Below, piece after piece: positions 21,623 through 31,209 of a DNA stretch of 64,000 nucleotides (positions within the stretch are counted from its first letter, which is position 1; each line of letters opens with the position of its first letter). The stretch is taken from positions 1 through 64,000 of the forward strand of contig NZ_JRKI01000006.1 of NCBI RefSeq assembly GCF_000935125.1. Direction: 5' to 3'. The DNA is from Streptomyces natalensis ATCC 27448 (GTDB taxonomy: Bacteria; Actinomycetota; Actinomycetes; Streptomycetales; Streptomycetaceae). The notes below the pieces were generated by a model, which was not told the origin of the DNA, ran no database searches, and saw only the letters and a program-made list of their open reading frames with translations. The position numbers and the translations under genes are program-made.

Positions 21623-22540
21623 CTAGGCGAGGGTGGCCCCCGGCGCCGGGGAGTCCGCGAGACGTACGTCCCGGCAGGTGCCCGAGGCCGTCAGGGCCGC
21701 CGCGACCTGCTGCGCCGCCTGGTGGTCCTTGACGAGGAAGGCGGTGGTCGGGCCGGAGCCGGAGACCAGGGCGGCCAGGGCGCCCGCGTCCGTACCGGCG
21801 GCCAGGGTGGCGCTCAGGTCGGGCCGCAGGGACAGCGCGGCGGGCTGGAGGTCGTTGGCCAGGGCGCCGGCGAGGGCGGCGGCATCGCCCGCCTCCAGGG
21901 CGGCCAGCAGGGCGGGGTCGGCCTGCGGCGCGGGGACGGCGGTGCCCTCGGTCAGCCGGTCGAACTCACCGTAGACGGCCGGGGTGGACAGCCCGCCCTC
22001 GGCGACCGCGAAGACCCAGTGGAAGGCGCCGCCGACCGGCAGCGGGGTCAGCAGCTCACCGCGGCCGCGGCCCAGCGCCGCCCCGCCGACCAGGCTGAAC
22101 GGCACATCGCTGCCCAACTCCGCGCAGATCTCCAGGAGTTCCTCGCGAGTGGCGCCCGTCGACCAGAGGGTGTCGCAGGCGAGCAGGGCGCCGGCGGCGT
22201 CCGCGCTGCCGCCTGCCATACCGCCCGCGACGGGGATGTCCTTGGCGATGTGGACGTGGACGTGCGGTGCGATGTCGTGGCGGGCCGCGAGCAGCTCGGC
22301 GGCGCGGGCCGCCAGGTTCGTACCGTCCAGCGGGATCTGGTCGGCGTCATGGCCCTCGGCGGTGATCCGCAGGGCGTCGGAGGGGGTGACGGTGATCTCG
22401 TCGTAGAGGCCGACCGCGAGGAAGACGTTCGCCAGGTCGTGGAAGCCGTCGGGCCGGGCCGCGCCGACCGCCAGCTGCACATTGACCTTGGCCGGTACCC
22501 GTACGGTGACCGTCGCACCGCTCGTCCCGCTTGCCCTCAT
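21623..22540 (-). CDS. ispE: 4-diphosphocytidyl-2-C-methyl-D-erythritol kinase
   Basis: GHMP kinase of the MEP isoprenoid pathway; phosphorylates CDP-ME. 305 residues. Visible motifs are [14 protein letters not shown] near residue 10 (substrate Lys), the ATP-binding [17 protein letters not shown] near residue 110, and [14 protein letters not shown] near 260. Its ATG overlaps the rsmA stop by 4 bp. The tatD-rpf-rsmA-ispE order is shared with Mycobacterium tuberculosis (tatD, rpfB, ksgA, ispE). Confidence 0.95.
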   Translation of the reverse strand: MRASGTSGATVTVRVPAKVNVQLAVGAARPDGFHDLANVFLAVGLYDEITVTPSDALRITAEGHDADQIPLDGTNLAARAAELLAARHDIAPHVHVHIAKDIPVAGGMAGGSADAAGALLACDTLWSTGATREELLEICAELGSDVPFSLVGGAALGRGRGELLTPLPVGGAFHWVFAVAEGGLSTPAVYGEFDRLTEGTAVPAPQADPALLAALEAGDAAALAGALANDLQPAALSLRPDLSATLAAGTDAGALAALVSGSGPTTAFLVKDHQAAQQVAAALTASGTCRDVRLADSPAPGATLA

Positions 22541-23424
22541 CCGCCGTCTCCCTGTCGCTTGTTCTCCGCAATCCGCGCGAATTCCTCGACAGTAAGCGCC
22601 TCACCCCGCGCCTGCGGGGAAATCCCGGCCGCCACCAGCGCGGCTTCCGCCGCGGCGGCCGAACCGGCCCACCCCGACAGCGCCGCCCGCAGCGTCTTGC
22701 GCCGCTGGGCGAAGGCGGCGTCGACCACCGCGAAGACCTCGTCCCGGCTCGCCGTCGTCTCCAGCGGCTTCTCCCGCCGTACGAGGGAGACCAGCCCGGA
22801 GTCGACGTTCGGCGCGGGCCAGAAGACGTTGCGGCCGATCGCGCCGGCCCGCTTGACCTCGGCGTACCAGTTGGCCTTGACCGACGGCACGCCGTAGACC
22901 TTGTTGCCGGGGCGGGCGGCGAGCCGGTCGGCGACCTCGGCCTGGACCATGACCAGGGTGCGGTCGATGGTGGGGAAGGTCGCGAGCATGTGCAGCAGGA
23001 CGGGGACCGCGACGTTGTAGGGGAGGTTGGCGACCAGCGCGGTGGGCGCGGGGCCGGGCAGCTCGGTGACGTGCATGGCGTCGGTGTGCACCAGCGCGAA
23101 GCGGTCGGCGCGCTCGGGCAGCCGGGCGGCGACGGTGGCGGGCAGCGCGGCGGCCAGCACCTCGTCGATCTCGACGGCGGTGACCCGGTCGGCGGCCTCC
23201 AGCAGCGCCAGGGTCAGCGACCCCAGCCCCGGCCCGACCTCGACCACCACGTCGTCGGGGCGCACCCCGGCGGTGCGCACGATCCGGCGGACGGTGTTGG
23301 CGTCGATGACGAAGTTCTGGCCGCGCTGCTTGGTGGGCCGTACGCCCAGCGCGGCGGCCAGCTCCCGGACATCGGCGGGCCCGAGGAGGGGGCCGGAATC
23401 GTCACTGCTGCTGCTGTTGCTCAC
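22537..23424 (-). CDS. rsmA: 16S rRNA dimethyladenosine transferase
   Basis: Dimethylates the two adjacent adenines in the 3' terminal hairpin of 16S rRNA (A1518/A1519 by E. coli numbering) with SAM; the KsgA family. 295 residues. Motifs: [15 protein letters not shown] near residue 35, [15 protein letters not shown] near 60, and the catalytic [11 protein letters not shown] near 135. Followed by ispE with 4-bp overlap. Confidence 0.96.
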   Translation of the reverse strand: MSNSSSSDDSGPLLGPADVRELAAALGVRPTKQRGQNFVIDANTVRRIVRTAGVRPDDVVVEVGPGLGSLTLALLEAADRVTAVEIDEVLAAALPATVAARLPERADRFALVHTDAMHVTELPGPAPTALVANLPYNVAVPVLLHMLATFPTIDRTLVMVQAEVADRLAARPGNKVYGVPSVKANWYAEVKRAGAIGRNVFWPAPNVDSGLVSLVRREKPLETTASRDEVFAVVDAAFAQRRKTLRAALSGWAGSAAAAEAALVAAGISPQARGEALTVEEFARIAENKRQGDGG

Positions 23425-23456
23425 CCGTGAAGCTTACGGCCCGTCCCCGCAGGTCC

Positions 23457-24611
23457 TCACCCGTGCAGCTGGTGCCCACAGACCGGCCAGGGGCTCGCGC
23501 CCCGCGTCAGATAGAGCTTCTTGGCCCGGTAGGTCTGCTCGCCGGCGGGGGCGTCCTGCGGGCGGCCGCTGCCGCCGAGGGCGTGCCAGGTGCCGACGTC
23601 GAACTGGTAGAGCCCGCCGTAGATCCCCGACGCATCGACCGCGTCCGGCCGCCCGCCCGCCTCGCACCGCGCCAGGTCGTCCCAGGCCAGATTCTCGGCG
23701 CCGGCGACGGAGTCCGGCAGCGGCCGGGTGCCGATGTGCACGATCTGCGGGTGCGGCCGGCGCACCACCTCGGCGGCCGTCCGCCGCGGCTTCTGCCGGA
23801 CGCCGTTGACGGTGCGCAGCCGGTAGGTGACCCGCCGCACGCCGGGCCGCCCCTGCCGGACCACGGATTCGGTGCCGCGGGCCAGCGTGGGGTCGTGCCG
23901 GGTGACCGTACGGAACGGGATCGGCTCCTCGCGGACCTCCTTGCGGCCGGTGATCCGCAGCACCGAGATGCTCTGCCCCTCGCGCGGGAAGCTGTCCGGC
24001 GGCACCGAGGTGGTGTCCTCGCCGTGCAGGGCGAGCCCGGCCTGCGCCAGCGCCTCGCGGACGGTGGCGGCGTTGGTGCGGATGCGGTGCTCGCGGCCGT
24101 CGGCGAGGAAGACCACGGAGCGTTCGGTGCGCACGGCCAGCTCCAGTCCGTGCCGCTCGATACGGCGGGAGCGGGAGCTGGAGAGATAGGCGCCCTCGGC
24201 CCGTACGCCGAGCTGTTGGAGCGCGCCGTCGACGGTTTCGGCGCTGGTCCACACCCGCTGTTGCTGTCCGTCGAGGGTGAGGACGACGGGGCGGCGGTGC
24301 CGGACGACGACCTCGTCGCCGCTGTGGAGGACGTCGCCGGGGGCGGGGGCCACGATGTCGTGCGGGCCGACGGGCAGTTCCTCGTCGGTGAGCAGGTCCT
24401 CGACGTCGGCGGCGAAGGTGTGCAGGGTGCGGGGTCTGCCGTCGACGGTGAGGCGGACGGCCTTGTCATGGGCGATGAAGGCGGTGGTGCCGCCGGCGAG
24501 GAAGGCCACGACCAGGGCGCGGGGCACCAGTCGCCGCAGGGTTTCGGGGCGCCGGGAGGCGCGCCTGCGACGGCCGTGTGCGGCCCGGTGGCTGCTGGGT
24601 GAAGGACTCAC
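23457..24611 (-). CDS. RpfB-like resuscitation-promoting factor (DUF348-G5-transglycosylase)
   Basis: Secreted or membrane-anchored cell-wall glycosidase of 384 residues. A basic N-terminus (HGRRRRASRR) precedes a hydrophobic segment ALVVAFLAGGTTAF near residue 35. Three DUF348-type repeats follow (each with VxLTVDGxxxxxxT), then a G5-type region (VREEPIPFRTVTRHD near 230) and a C-terminal Rpf domain (LAWDDLARCEAGGRPD) with the catalytic Glu after Cys, ending PWPVCG. Start GTG at 24611 after GGGAGC. Sits between tatD and rsmA as rpfB does in mycobacteria. Confidence 0.93.
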   Translation of the reverse strand: MSPSPSSHRAAHGRRRRASRRPETLRRLVPRALVVAFLAGGTTAFIAHDKAVRLTVDGRPRTLHTFAADVEDLLTDEELPVGPHDIVAPAPGDVLHSGDEVVVRHRRPVVLTLDGQQQRVWTSAETVDGALQQLGVRAEGAYLSSSRSRRIERHGLELAVRTERSVVFLADGREHRIRTNAATVREALAQAGLALHGEDTTSVPPDSFPREGQSISVLRITGRKEVREEPIPFRTVTRHDPTLARGTESVVRQGRPGVRRVTYRLRTVNGVRQKPRRTAAEVVRRPHPQIVHIGTRPLPDSVAGAENLAWDDLARCEAGGRPDAVDASGIYGGLYQFDVGTWHALGGSGRPQDAPAGEQTYRAKKLYLTRGASPWPVCGHQLHG

Positions 24612-24749
24612 GACGCTCCCGATGCCACAGATCCGTATCCGGTATCCGGTTGACGGGCGGAGGGTAGCGGGAGCGGCGGTCACTCTCCAAAGTCGTTCGA
24701 TTACGGAGCGTGCCGTGGGGTGTGCGGGCCGGTGGTCGCGGCGGGCGGC

Positions 24750-25658
24750 TCAGTAGGCGAAGGCGCGTGCCGTGTTCGCCGCGACGGCCGAGGCCAGCGC
24801 GTCCTCGGTCATGCCCTTGACCTCGGCCATCGCGCGCAGGGTCAGCGGAATGAGATACGGCGCGTTCGCTCGTCCGCGGTACGGCGCGGGGGTGAGGAAG
24901 GGGGCGTCGGTCTCGACGAGCACCAGTTCGGGCGGGGCGACGGCGAGGGCGTCGCGCAGCGGCTGGGCGTTCTTGAAGGTGACGTTGCCGGCGAAGGACA
25001 TGAAGTAGCCGGCCTCGGCGCAGACCTTCGCCATCGCGGCGTCGCCGGAATAGCAGTGGAAGACCACCCGCTCGGGCGCGCCCTCCTCCCGCAGGATCCG
25101 CAGGACGTCGTCATGCGCCTCGCGGTCGTGGATGACCAGGGCCTTGCCGTGCCGTTTGGCGATCTCGATATGGGCGCGGAAGGACCGCTGCTGGGCGGCC
25201 ATGCCCTCGGGGCCGGTACGGAAGTGGTCGAGGCCGGTCTCGCCGACGCCGCGGACCTCGGGCCGGGCGGCCAGCGCGTCGATCTCGGCGAGCGCCGCGT
25301 CCAGGGCGGCGTCCCCGCCGGGCTCCCGCGCCCCCTGCCGTGACCAGCCGTCGGGGTCCCCGAGCACGATCCGCGGCGCCTCGTTGGGATGCAGCGCGAC
25401 GGCCGCGTGCACGCTCTCGTAGGCCGCGGCGGTGTCGGCGGCCCACCGCGAACCGGCCAGATCACAGCCCACCTGGACGACCGTGGTCACCCCGACCGAA
25501 GCGGCCTTGGCGAGCGCCTCCTCGACCTCTTGGACTCTGGGGGCACCTCCCAGCGTTAGCTGGGGGAGCATGTCGAGGTGGGTGTGCGAATCCGCGACCG
25601 GGACCCGCAGCGGGGCGGGCAGCGGCGGCGGGGTGGTCTTGTCGTCCTGCGGTGCCAT
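24750..25658 (-). CDS. tatD: TatD family metal-dependent deoxyribonuclease
   Basis: 302-residue TIM-barrel hydrolase. Metal ligands are visible in DSHTHLD near residue 24, GETGLD near 135, VIHDRE near 172, VFHCYSG near 200 and VETDAPFL near 250. An insertion of about ten residues (PQLTLGGAPRVQ) right after HTHLDML corresponds to a short palindromic repeat in the DNA (25536-25571). The ATG at 25658 lies 7 nt after TAGGAT, so the mRNA is probably leaderless. Confidence 0.94.
   Translation of the reverse strand: MAPQDDKTTPPPLPAPLRVPVADSHTHLDMLPQLTLGGAPRVQEVEEALAKAASVGVTTVVQVGCDLAGSRWAADTAAAYESVHAAVALHPNEAPRIVLGDPDGWSRQGAREPGGDAALDAALAEIDALAARPEVRGVGETGLDHFRTGPEGMAAQQRSFRAHIEIAKRHGKALVIHDREAHDDVLRILREEGAPERVVFHCYSGDAAMAKVCAEAGYFMSFAGNVTFKNAQPLRDALAVAPPELVLVETDAPFLTPAPYRGRANAPYLIPLTLRAMAEVKGMTEDALASAVAANTARAFAY
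25536..25571. repeat. Short palindromic repeat inserted in tatD
   Basis: CTGGGGGCACCTCCC followed by AGCGTTAGCTGGGGGAG, a hairpin with a GTTA loop. It is in frame and encodes the LTLGGAPRV part of TatD, where the family normally has no such residues. Related to copies at 4164-4205 and 28196-28244. Confidence 0.65.
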
Positions 25659-25706
25659 GGCCGCGATCCTACGAGGACCGCGGCCAGGGGCCTTATCCGC
25701 GGGCGG

Positions 25707-26189
25707 TCACTTGCGCATGGCCTGGATGGGATGCAGCAGGTCGGAGAGGTGCCAGTGGTGGCGCCCGTCGTCCCCGTCACCGTCCGTACAGTCCTCGGCC
25801 GCCTCGGAAGGGGCGGCCGATTTCTTTGCGTTCTTGGCGTTCTTCGCGTTTTTCGCGTGACCGCCCTGGCGCTGATGCATGTTCGCTATCGCGTCGGAGA
25901 CCATCGAGACCTGGCCCGAGCGCATGATCCTGACGACGTTACTGCCGCAGCTCACGCACAGGGGCCGGGTCAACGGGGACGGCACACGCTCGCCGTCCGC
26001 GTAGTAGACGACGTGGAGCTCGCCCTTGGCGTCCACATGGTGCTCTATTTCGTACGCCTGCTCCCAGCCGTGGCCGCACCGCATGCACGCGAAGGCGTAC
26101 GCCTCATGTGCCGCAGGCTCGGCGGACCGGGGAAAAGGGGAAACTCCGCGCGGGTTTGCCGTACTGGTGGTCTTGGCGATGTCGCTCAT
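25707..26189 (-). CDS. Zinc-ribbon-like hypothetical protein with KNA repeats
   Basis: 160 residues. Two CxxC pairs (FACMRCGHGW near residue 35 and PLCVSCGSN near 78) form a probable zinc ribbon. The linker VVYYADGERVPSPLTRP is conserved-looking. Near residue 115 there is a (KNA)4K stretch encoded by four 9-bp repeats (25822-25857, TTCTTxGCG on the + strand), then an acidic Asp/Glu tail. ATG at 26189 follows AGGGAGC. Function unknown; between tatD and rsmI on the same strand. Confidence 0.75.
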   Translation of the reverse strand: MSDIAKTTSTANPRGVSPFPRSAEPAAHEAYAFACMRCGHGWEQAYEIEHHVDAKGELHVVYYADGERVPSPLTRPLCVSCGSNVVRIMRSGQVSMVSDAIANMHQRQGGHAKNAKNAKNAKKSAAPSEAAEDCTDGDGDDGRHHWHLSDLLHPIQAMRK

Positions 26190-26360
26190 GTGCGCTCCCT
26201 CTTGTCCACAGGACAAGGCAAGGTTCCGGGACCGTACGTCCCACACCTAGTGGACGCCCTTTCCGGCCAGATGCGCAGCTCAGCTGCTTGCTATTGGCCC
26301 AGATTTGACAGGTGGCAGGGAAAACACCCGGCTGCGCGAGGACTGCCTTTACCTTCCAGG

Positions 26361-27239
26361 CTAGCCATTTACCTGCCCGTGGGTCGGTTCTGGGCGAGCG
26401 GCATTTTTGGCCGCGACCACCGCGTCGAAAACCTGCCGCTTGGGCAGCCCCAGTTCCGCCGCAACCGCCGCAATGGCCTCCTTGCGCCGCTCCCCCGCCT
26501 CCTCGCGCACCCGCACCCGGCGCACCAGCTCCTCGGGGCCCAGCTCCTGCGGACCGGCCTCCGGAGCGCCCTCGACCACGATGGTGATCTCGCCCCGTAC
26601 GCCCTCGGCGGCCCACTGCGCCAGCTCCCCCAGCGGCCCCCGCTTGACCTCCTCATAGGTTTTGGTCAGCTCGCGGCACACCGCCGCCCGCCGCTCCGCG
26701 CCGAAGACCTCGGCCATCGCGGCCAGGGTGTCGTCCAGCCGGTGCGGCGCCTCGAAATAGACCAGGGTGCGGCGCTCGTCGGCCACCTCGCGCAGCCGCG
26801 AGAGCCGCTCGCCGGTCTTGCGGGGCGGGAAGCCCTCGAAGCAGAAGCGGTCCACCGGCAGACCGGACACCGCCAGGGCGGTGAGCACCGCGGACGGGCC
26901 CGGTACGGCGGTGACCTTCACCCCGCGCTCCACGGCCGCCGCCACCAGCCGGTATCCGGGGTCGGACACCGAGGGCATCCCGGCGTCCGTGACCAGCAGC
27001 ACCCGCGCCCCGCCGGCCAGCGCCTCCGCCAGCTCCGGAGTGCGCGCCGCCTCGTTGCCCTCGAAGTACGACACGATCCGCCCGGCCGGCTGGACCTCAA
27101 GCGCCTGGGTCAGCCGGCGCAGCCGCCGGGTGTCCTCGGCGGCGATCACATCGGCGGCGGCCAGCTCGGCGGCCAGCCGCGGCGGCGCGTCCGCGATCTC
27201 ACCGATGGGCGTCCCTGCAAGTACCAGCGTTCCAGTCAC
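26361..27239 (-). CDS. rsmI: 16S rRNA (cytidine1402-2'-O)-methyltransferase
   Basis: SAM-dependent tetrapyrrole-methylase-fold enzyme that 2'-O-methylates C1402 of 16S rRNA. 292 residues, starting LVLAGTPIGEIADAP. Motifs include AAEDTRRLRRL near residue 38, VLLVTDAGMPSVSDPGYRLV near 85, FEGFPPRK near 130 and VYFEAPHRL near 155. GTG at 27239 is preceded 6 nt upstream by GAGGAT, suggesting a leaderless transcript. Divergent from the mannosyltransferase gene. Confidence 0.93.
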   Translation of the reverse strand: MTGTLVLAGTPIGEIADAPPRLAAELAAADVIAAEDTRRLRRLTQALEVQPAGRIVSYFEGNEAARTPELAEALAGGARVLLVTDAGMPSVSDPGYRLVAAAVERGVKVTAVPGPSAVLTALAVSGLPVDRFCFEGFPPRKTGERLSRLREVADERRTLVYFEAPHRLDDTLAAMAEVFGAERRAAVCRELTKTYEEVKRGPLGELAQWAAEGVRGEITIVVEGAPEAGPQELGPEELVRRVRVREEAGERRKEAIAAVAAELGLPKRQVFDAVVAAKNAARPEPTHGQVNG

Positions 27240-27426
27240 GCCCCCATCCTCGCAGGACCACCCGGACGGCACGGCACGCGGCGGAGGGCGGGCCGGGGCA
27301 GGAGCCGACGTCGGTTCCGGAGAAGCTGTGTTCCGGAGAACCTGTCGATCACCACACGGACGGCACGGCGCCCCGGTCCGCGGCGCTGAACGCCGGTCCA
27401 CAGAGTGCTTCCCTACGATGGGCCGG

Positions 27427-29193
27427 GTGACGAGTGACACCACCGCGACCGAGACCGGCGCGCACCGCACCGGGTACCCGGACCGGCAGCCCGCCGTGTG
27501 GCAGCTGCGGCTGCGCCGTTTCGGCTACCGGGTCCGCCCGCACGGCGATCTGCGGACGCGGCTGGTGGCCCCCTACCCGGCGCCGGCACTGCGGCTGTGG
27601 GCGACGCTCGGCGTGGGCCCGGACGCCGCCGTACGGCTGGCGCGCTGGGCGGCCTGGACCGGCCCGCTCCTGGTGGCGCTGGTCGCGGGCATGCTGCGGT
27701 TCTGGCATCTGGGCAGTCCGCACGACGTGATATTCGACGAGACGTACTACCCCAAGGACGCCTGGTCGCTGCTCAAGTACGGCTACGAGGGCACCTGGGA
27801 CAAGAACGCCAACGCGGCGCTCGTCGGACCGCATCCCAAGATCCTGCTCTCGCCCCAGGCGTCGTACGTCGTCCATCCCCCGATGGGCAAATGGCTGATC
27901 GCCCTCGGCGAGTGGGCGTTCGGTATGAACCCCTTCGGCTGGCGCTTCATGGTCGCCCTGCTGGGCACCGTGTCCGTCTTCCTCGTCTGCCGTATCGGGC
28001 GCCGCCTGATGCGCTCCACCGCGCTGGGCTGTCTGGCCGGTGCGCTGCTGGCGGTCGACGGGCTGCATTTCGTCATGAGCCGCACGGCCCTGCTCGACCT
28101 GATCGTGATGTTCTGGGTGCTGGCCGCCTTCGGCTGCCTCCTGGTGGACCGCGACCGCACCCGGGCCCGGCTGGCCGCGGCGCTGCCGATCGGCCATGGG
28201 GGCACCTCCCGTTCGAGCGGAGCCGAGAATGGGGGAGGCGTGATGCGCCCCGAGGAGACCGTCGGCGACCGGCTCCGCCTCGGCTGGCGCCCCTGGCGTA
28301 TCGCGGCCGGTCTGTGCCTGGGACTGGCCTCCGCCACCAAGTGGAACGGCCTGTACTACATGGCCGCGTTCGCCCTGATGTCCGTCCTGTGGGACGTGGC
28401 CGCCCGCCGCATCGCCGGCGCCCGCCGCCCCTTCCGCTCCATGCTGCGCCGCGACGCCGTCCCCGCCTTCGGCGCCACCGTCGTCGTCGCCCTGGCCACT
28501 TATCTGGCGTCCTGGTCCGGCTGGCTCTTCACCAAGGGCGGCTACTACCGCGACTGGGCCACCACCCCCGAGGGCCGCACCGGCTCGTGGACCTGGCTGC
28601 CGGACTGGCTGCGCAGCCTGTGGCACTACCAGACCGAGGTCTACGCCTTCCACACCGGCCTGACCACGCCGCACACCTACCAGTCCAACCCGTGGAGCTG
28701 GCTGGTCCTGGGCCGCCCCGTCTCGTACTTCTACAAGGACCCCGCCGCCGGCCGGCAGGGCTGCACCGCCGCCGAGGGCTGCGCCCGCGAGGTCCTGGCG
28801 CTGGGCACCCCGCTCCTGTGGTGGGCCGCCTGCTTCGCCCTGCTCTACGCCCTCTACCGCTGGGCCTTCAAACGCGACTGGCGGGCCGGCGCCATCGCCT
28901 GCGGCGTCGCCGCCGGCTACCTCCCGTGGTTCCTCTACCAGGAACGCACGATCTTCCTCTTCTACGCCGTCGTCTTCGTGCCGTTCCTGTGCCTGGCGCT
29001 GGCGATGATGGTCGGGGCGATCATCGGACCGCCCGGCGCGAACGAACGCCGCCAGACGATCGGGGCGGTGGGCGCGGGAGTACTCGTCCTGCTGATCATC
29101 TGGAACTTCATCTACTTCTATCCGCTGTACACGGGGATGCCGATCCCCAAGTCGGCCTGGCACAACCGGATGTGGCTGGACAGCTGGGTGTAA
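27427..29193 (+). CDS. pmt: Dolichyl-phosphate-mannose-type protein O-mannosyltransferase
   Basis: Polytopic membrane enzyme that transfers mannose from polyprenyl phosphate to Ser/Thr of secreted proteins. 588 residues from the GTG at 27427; an in-frame ATG at 27418 is possible. The acidic motif VIFDETYYPKDAWSL near residue 105, PPMGKWLIALGEW near 155 and the HTYQSNPWSWL region near 415 are typical of bacterial PMTs. A palindromic repeat adds the segment HGGTSRSSGAENGGG near 260. TACGAT at 27414-27419 ends 7 nt before the GTG, so the mRNA is probably leaderless. In S. coelicolor Pmt is needed for phage phiC31 infection. Confidence 0.92.
   Translation: MTSDTTATETGAHRTGYPDRQPAVWQLRLRRFGYRVRPHGDLRTRLVAPYPAPALRLWATLGVGPDAAVRLARWAAWTGPLLVALVAGMLRFWHLGSPHDVIFDETYYPKDAWSLLKYGYEGTWDKNANAALVGPHPKILLSPQASYVVHPPMGKWLIALGEWAFGMNPFGWRFMVALLGTVSVFLVCRIGRRLMRSTALGCLAGALLAVDGLHFVMSRTALLDLIVMFWVLAAFGCLLVDRDRTRARLAAALPIGHGGTSRSSGAENGGGVMRPEETVGDRLRLGWRPWRIAAGLCLGLASATKWNGLYYMAAFALMSVLWDVAARRIAGARRPFRSMLRRDAVPAFGATVVVALATYLASWSGWLFTKGGYYRDWATTPEGRTGSWTWLPDWLRSLWHYQTEVYAFHTGLTTPHTYQSNPWSWLVLGRPVSYFYKDPAAGRQGCTAAEGCAREVLALGTPLLWWAACFALLYALYRWAFKRDWRAGAIACGVAAGYLPWFLYQERTIFLFYAVVFVPFLCLALAMMVGAIIGPPGANERRQTIGAVGAGVLVLLIIWNFIYFYPLYTGMPIPKSAWHNRMWLDSWV
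28196..28244. repeat. Short palindromic repeat inserted in pmt
   Basis: ATGGGGGCACCTCCC, then a GTTCGAGCGGAGCCGAGAA loop, then TGGGGGAGGCGTGA. In frame in pmt and encoding a Gly/Ser-rich stretch in a loop. Same plan as the repeats at 4164-4205 and 25536-25571. Confidence 0.65.
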
Positions 29194-29393
29194 CGGCCGG
29201 CAGCCGCCCGCGCGGCCCGACAGCGGATGTAGCCGCCGTCACACCGCGATCACACCCGTACAGCAACGCGTCACCGGACCGTTCTCCGATCGAGACTGAC
29301 CGGGAGCCGTTCACTTCCCCGTGTCCCTTAGAGTGCGACGGACGTTCTTGTGTGCGTATTCGGGAACGCGCTCTCTGGGAGGGGATCGGTGGC

Positions 29394-31052
29394 ATGCGCC
29401 GCGAGGTGAAGTACGGGCTGATCGGCGGATCGGTGGCCCTGGTGGCGGGAGTCGTCGGCGGCTTCACGCTGTTCGGCGGCTCCGACGACGGTTCGTCGCC
29501 CCAGCAGGTCACGTCGGCGGACGCCAAGTCGGGCGGTGAGAAGCCGCACGTCAAGACCGGGCCGCTCACGGCCGAGGAAGTACGCGCGACATCGCAGGAA
29601 TTCCTGAAGTCCTGGCAGAGCGGCGAGGCCGCCAAGGCCGCCGAGCTGACGGATGACCCCACCGCCGCGGAAAGCGCCCTGGCGGCCTTCAGCAAGCAGG
29701 CGCACTTCTCGAACGTGACCGTCACGCCGGGCACACCATCGGGCGACAAGGTGCCGTACACGGTCACCACCCAGATCGACTACAACGGCAAGAAGGTGCC
29801 GTACTCGTACCGCACCGCCGCCTCCGTCCAGCGGAACAAGACCACCGGGAAGCCGCAGATCGCCTGGCAGCCGGCGATCCTGCACCCGGACCTGGCCAAG
29901 GGCGACGAACTGCGCACCGGCGAGGCCGAGGCGCCGCCGATCAAGGCCGTGGACCGCAACGGCACCGAGCTGACCCCTAAGGCGTACCCCTCGCTGGCCG
30001 GGGTCCTCGACAGCCTGCGCGACAAGTACGGCAGCAAGACCAACGGCAAGCCCGGCGTGGAGCTGTTCATCCACCGCGCCACCGCCACCAAGCCCGCCGA
30101 CCAGCAGCCCGACAAAACGCTGAAGGTGCTCTCCAAGGGCACCCCGGGCACCTTGAAGACCACCCTGGACGCCAAGCTCCAGGCGGCGGCCGAGAAGGCC
30201 GTCGCGGGCAAGAAGGAAGCCTCCGCCGCCGCGGTCAAGCCCAGCACCGGCGAGATCCTGGCGCTGGCCAACTCCCCGGCCAAGGGCTTCAACATGGCCA
30301 CCCAGGGGTCGTACGCCCCCGGCTCGACGATGAAGGTCGTCACCTCGGCGCTGCTGATCGACAAGGGCCTGACCGCGCCGGACAAGAAGAACCCCTGCCC
30401 CAAGTACGTCACCGTCGGCGGCTGGAAGTTCCAGAACCTCAACAAGTCCGAGATCAAGGACGGCACGTTCGCGCAGAGCTTCGCCGCGTCCTGCAACAAC
30501 GCCTTCATCTCGCACGCCAAGGACCTCCAGGACGACGACCTGACCAACGAGGCCCGGGACGTCTTCGGCATCGGCCTGAACTGGCAGACCGGCATCCCCA
30601 CCTTCGACGGTGCGGTGCCGGTGCAGCACGACGCGCAGATGGCGGCGTCGCTGATCGGCCAGGGCGGCGTGCGGATGAACCCGCTGAATGTCGCCACGCT
30701 CGCCGCGACCGTGCAGTCCGGCTCCTTCCACCAGCCGTACATCGTCGCCCAGTCCCTCGACAACCGGACGTTCGCCAAGACCTCCGGCGGCTTCAAGTCG
30801 GGCACCCAGGCCGCGCTGAAGTCGCTGATGAAGCTGACCGCGACCTCCGGTACGGCAGCCGAGGCGATGGCCGGGGTCAGCGGTGACGTCGGCGCCAAGA
30901 CCGGTTCGGCCGAGGTCGACAACCAGAAGAAGCCCAACGCCTGGTTCACCGCCTACCGCGACGACCTGGCCGCGGCGGCCGTCGTCCCGGCCAGCGGCCA
31001 CGGCGGCTCCAACGCGGGCCCGGTGGTCCGCGCGATCCTGACGGCGGGCTGA
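29394..31052 (+). CDS. Penicillin-binding protein (transpeptidase with NTF2-like N-domain)
   Basis: 552-residue class B-type PBP that cross-links peptidoglycan outside the membrane. An N-terminal anchor (KYGLIGGSVALVAGVVGGF) is followed by a MecA_N/NTF2-like domain near residues 60-150 (VRATSQEFLKSWQSGE). The transpeptidase domain has SxxK in APGSTMKVVT near residue 315, SCN in AASCNNAF near 365, and KTG in AKTGSAEVD near 505. ATG at 29394 follows GGGAGGGG. Pmt lies just upstream. Confidence 0.93.
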   Translation: MRREVKYGLIGGSVALVAGVVGGFTLFGGSDDGSSPQQVTSADAKSGGEKPHVKTGPLTAEEVRATSQEFLKSWQSGEAAKAAELTDDPTAAESALAAFSKQAHFSNVTVTPGTPSGDKVPYTVTTQIDYNGKKVPYSYRTAASVQRNKTTGKPQIAWQPAILHPDLAKGDELRTGEAEAPPIKAVDRNGTELTPKAYPSLAGVLDSLRDKYGSKTNGKPGVELFIHRATATKPADQQPDKTLKVLSKGTPGTLKTTLDAKLQAAAEKAVAGKKEASAAAVKPSTGEILALANSPAKGFNMATQGSYAPGSTMKVVTSALLIDKGLTAPDKKNPCPKYVTVGGWKFQNLNKSEIKDGTFAQSFAASCNNAFISHAKDLQDDDLTNEARDVFGIGLNWQTGIPTFDGAVPVQHDAQMAASLIGQGGVRMNPLNVATLAATVQSGSFHQPYIVAQSLDNRTFAKTSGGFKSGTQAALKSLMKLTATSGTAAEAMAGVSGDVGAKTGSAEVDNQKKPNAWFTAYRDDLAAAAVVPASGHGGSNAGPVVRAILTAG

Positions 31053-31065
31053 GCTTCCAACCGGC

Positions 31066-31101
31066 CCTGGGGCGGGGTGCCTTCAGGTGCCCCGCCCCAG
31101 G
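31066..31101. terminator. Strong hairpin terminator after the PBP gene
   Basis: Perfect 12-bp stem CCTGGGGCGGGG / CCCCGCCCCAGG (31066-31077 and 31090-31101), starting 13 bp after the PBP stop. There is no T-run, as is common for streptomycete terminators. Confidence 0.8.
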
Positions 31102-31171
31102 CGCCGTTCGGGGTGTCCCGTCCGGACGTCCTCAGGGGTGGGGCACACCACATCCCACCTGCCGGAATTCC

Positions 31172-31202
31172 TTCACATGGCCCGTACAGCCTTCGCTAGC
31201 GT
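31172..31202 (+). promoter_or_regulatory. Promoter for a leaderless mini-ORF and the EamA gene
   Basis: TTCACA at 31172-31177 and TAGCGT at 31197-31202 (19-bp spacing). The -10 ends 7 nt before the ATG at 31210, so transcription probably starts at or next to that ATG. Confidence 0.5.
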
Positions 31203-31209
31203 GCGGGCC

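Noticed and set aside
19571..22897. 1108-residue + strand reading frame
   Set aside because: Antisense to the ABC-F, ispE and rsmA genes; low-complexity composition.
24612..24749. c-di-AMP (ydaO) riboswitch upstream of the rpf-like gene
   Set aside because: The 138-bp gap is too short and lacks the conserved ydaO core; only a weak promoter-like pair is visible.
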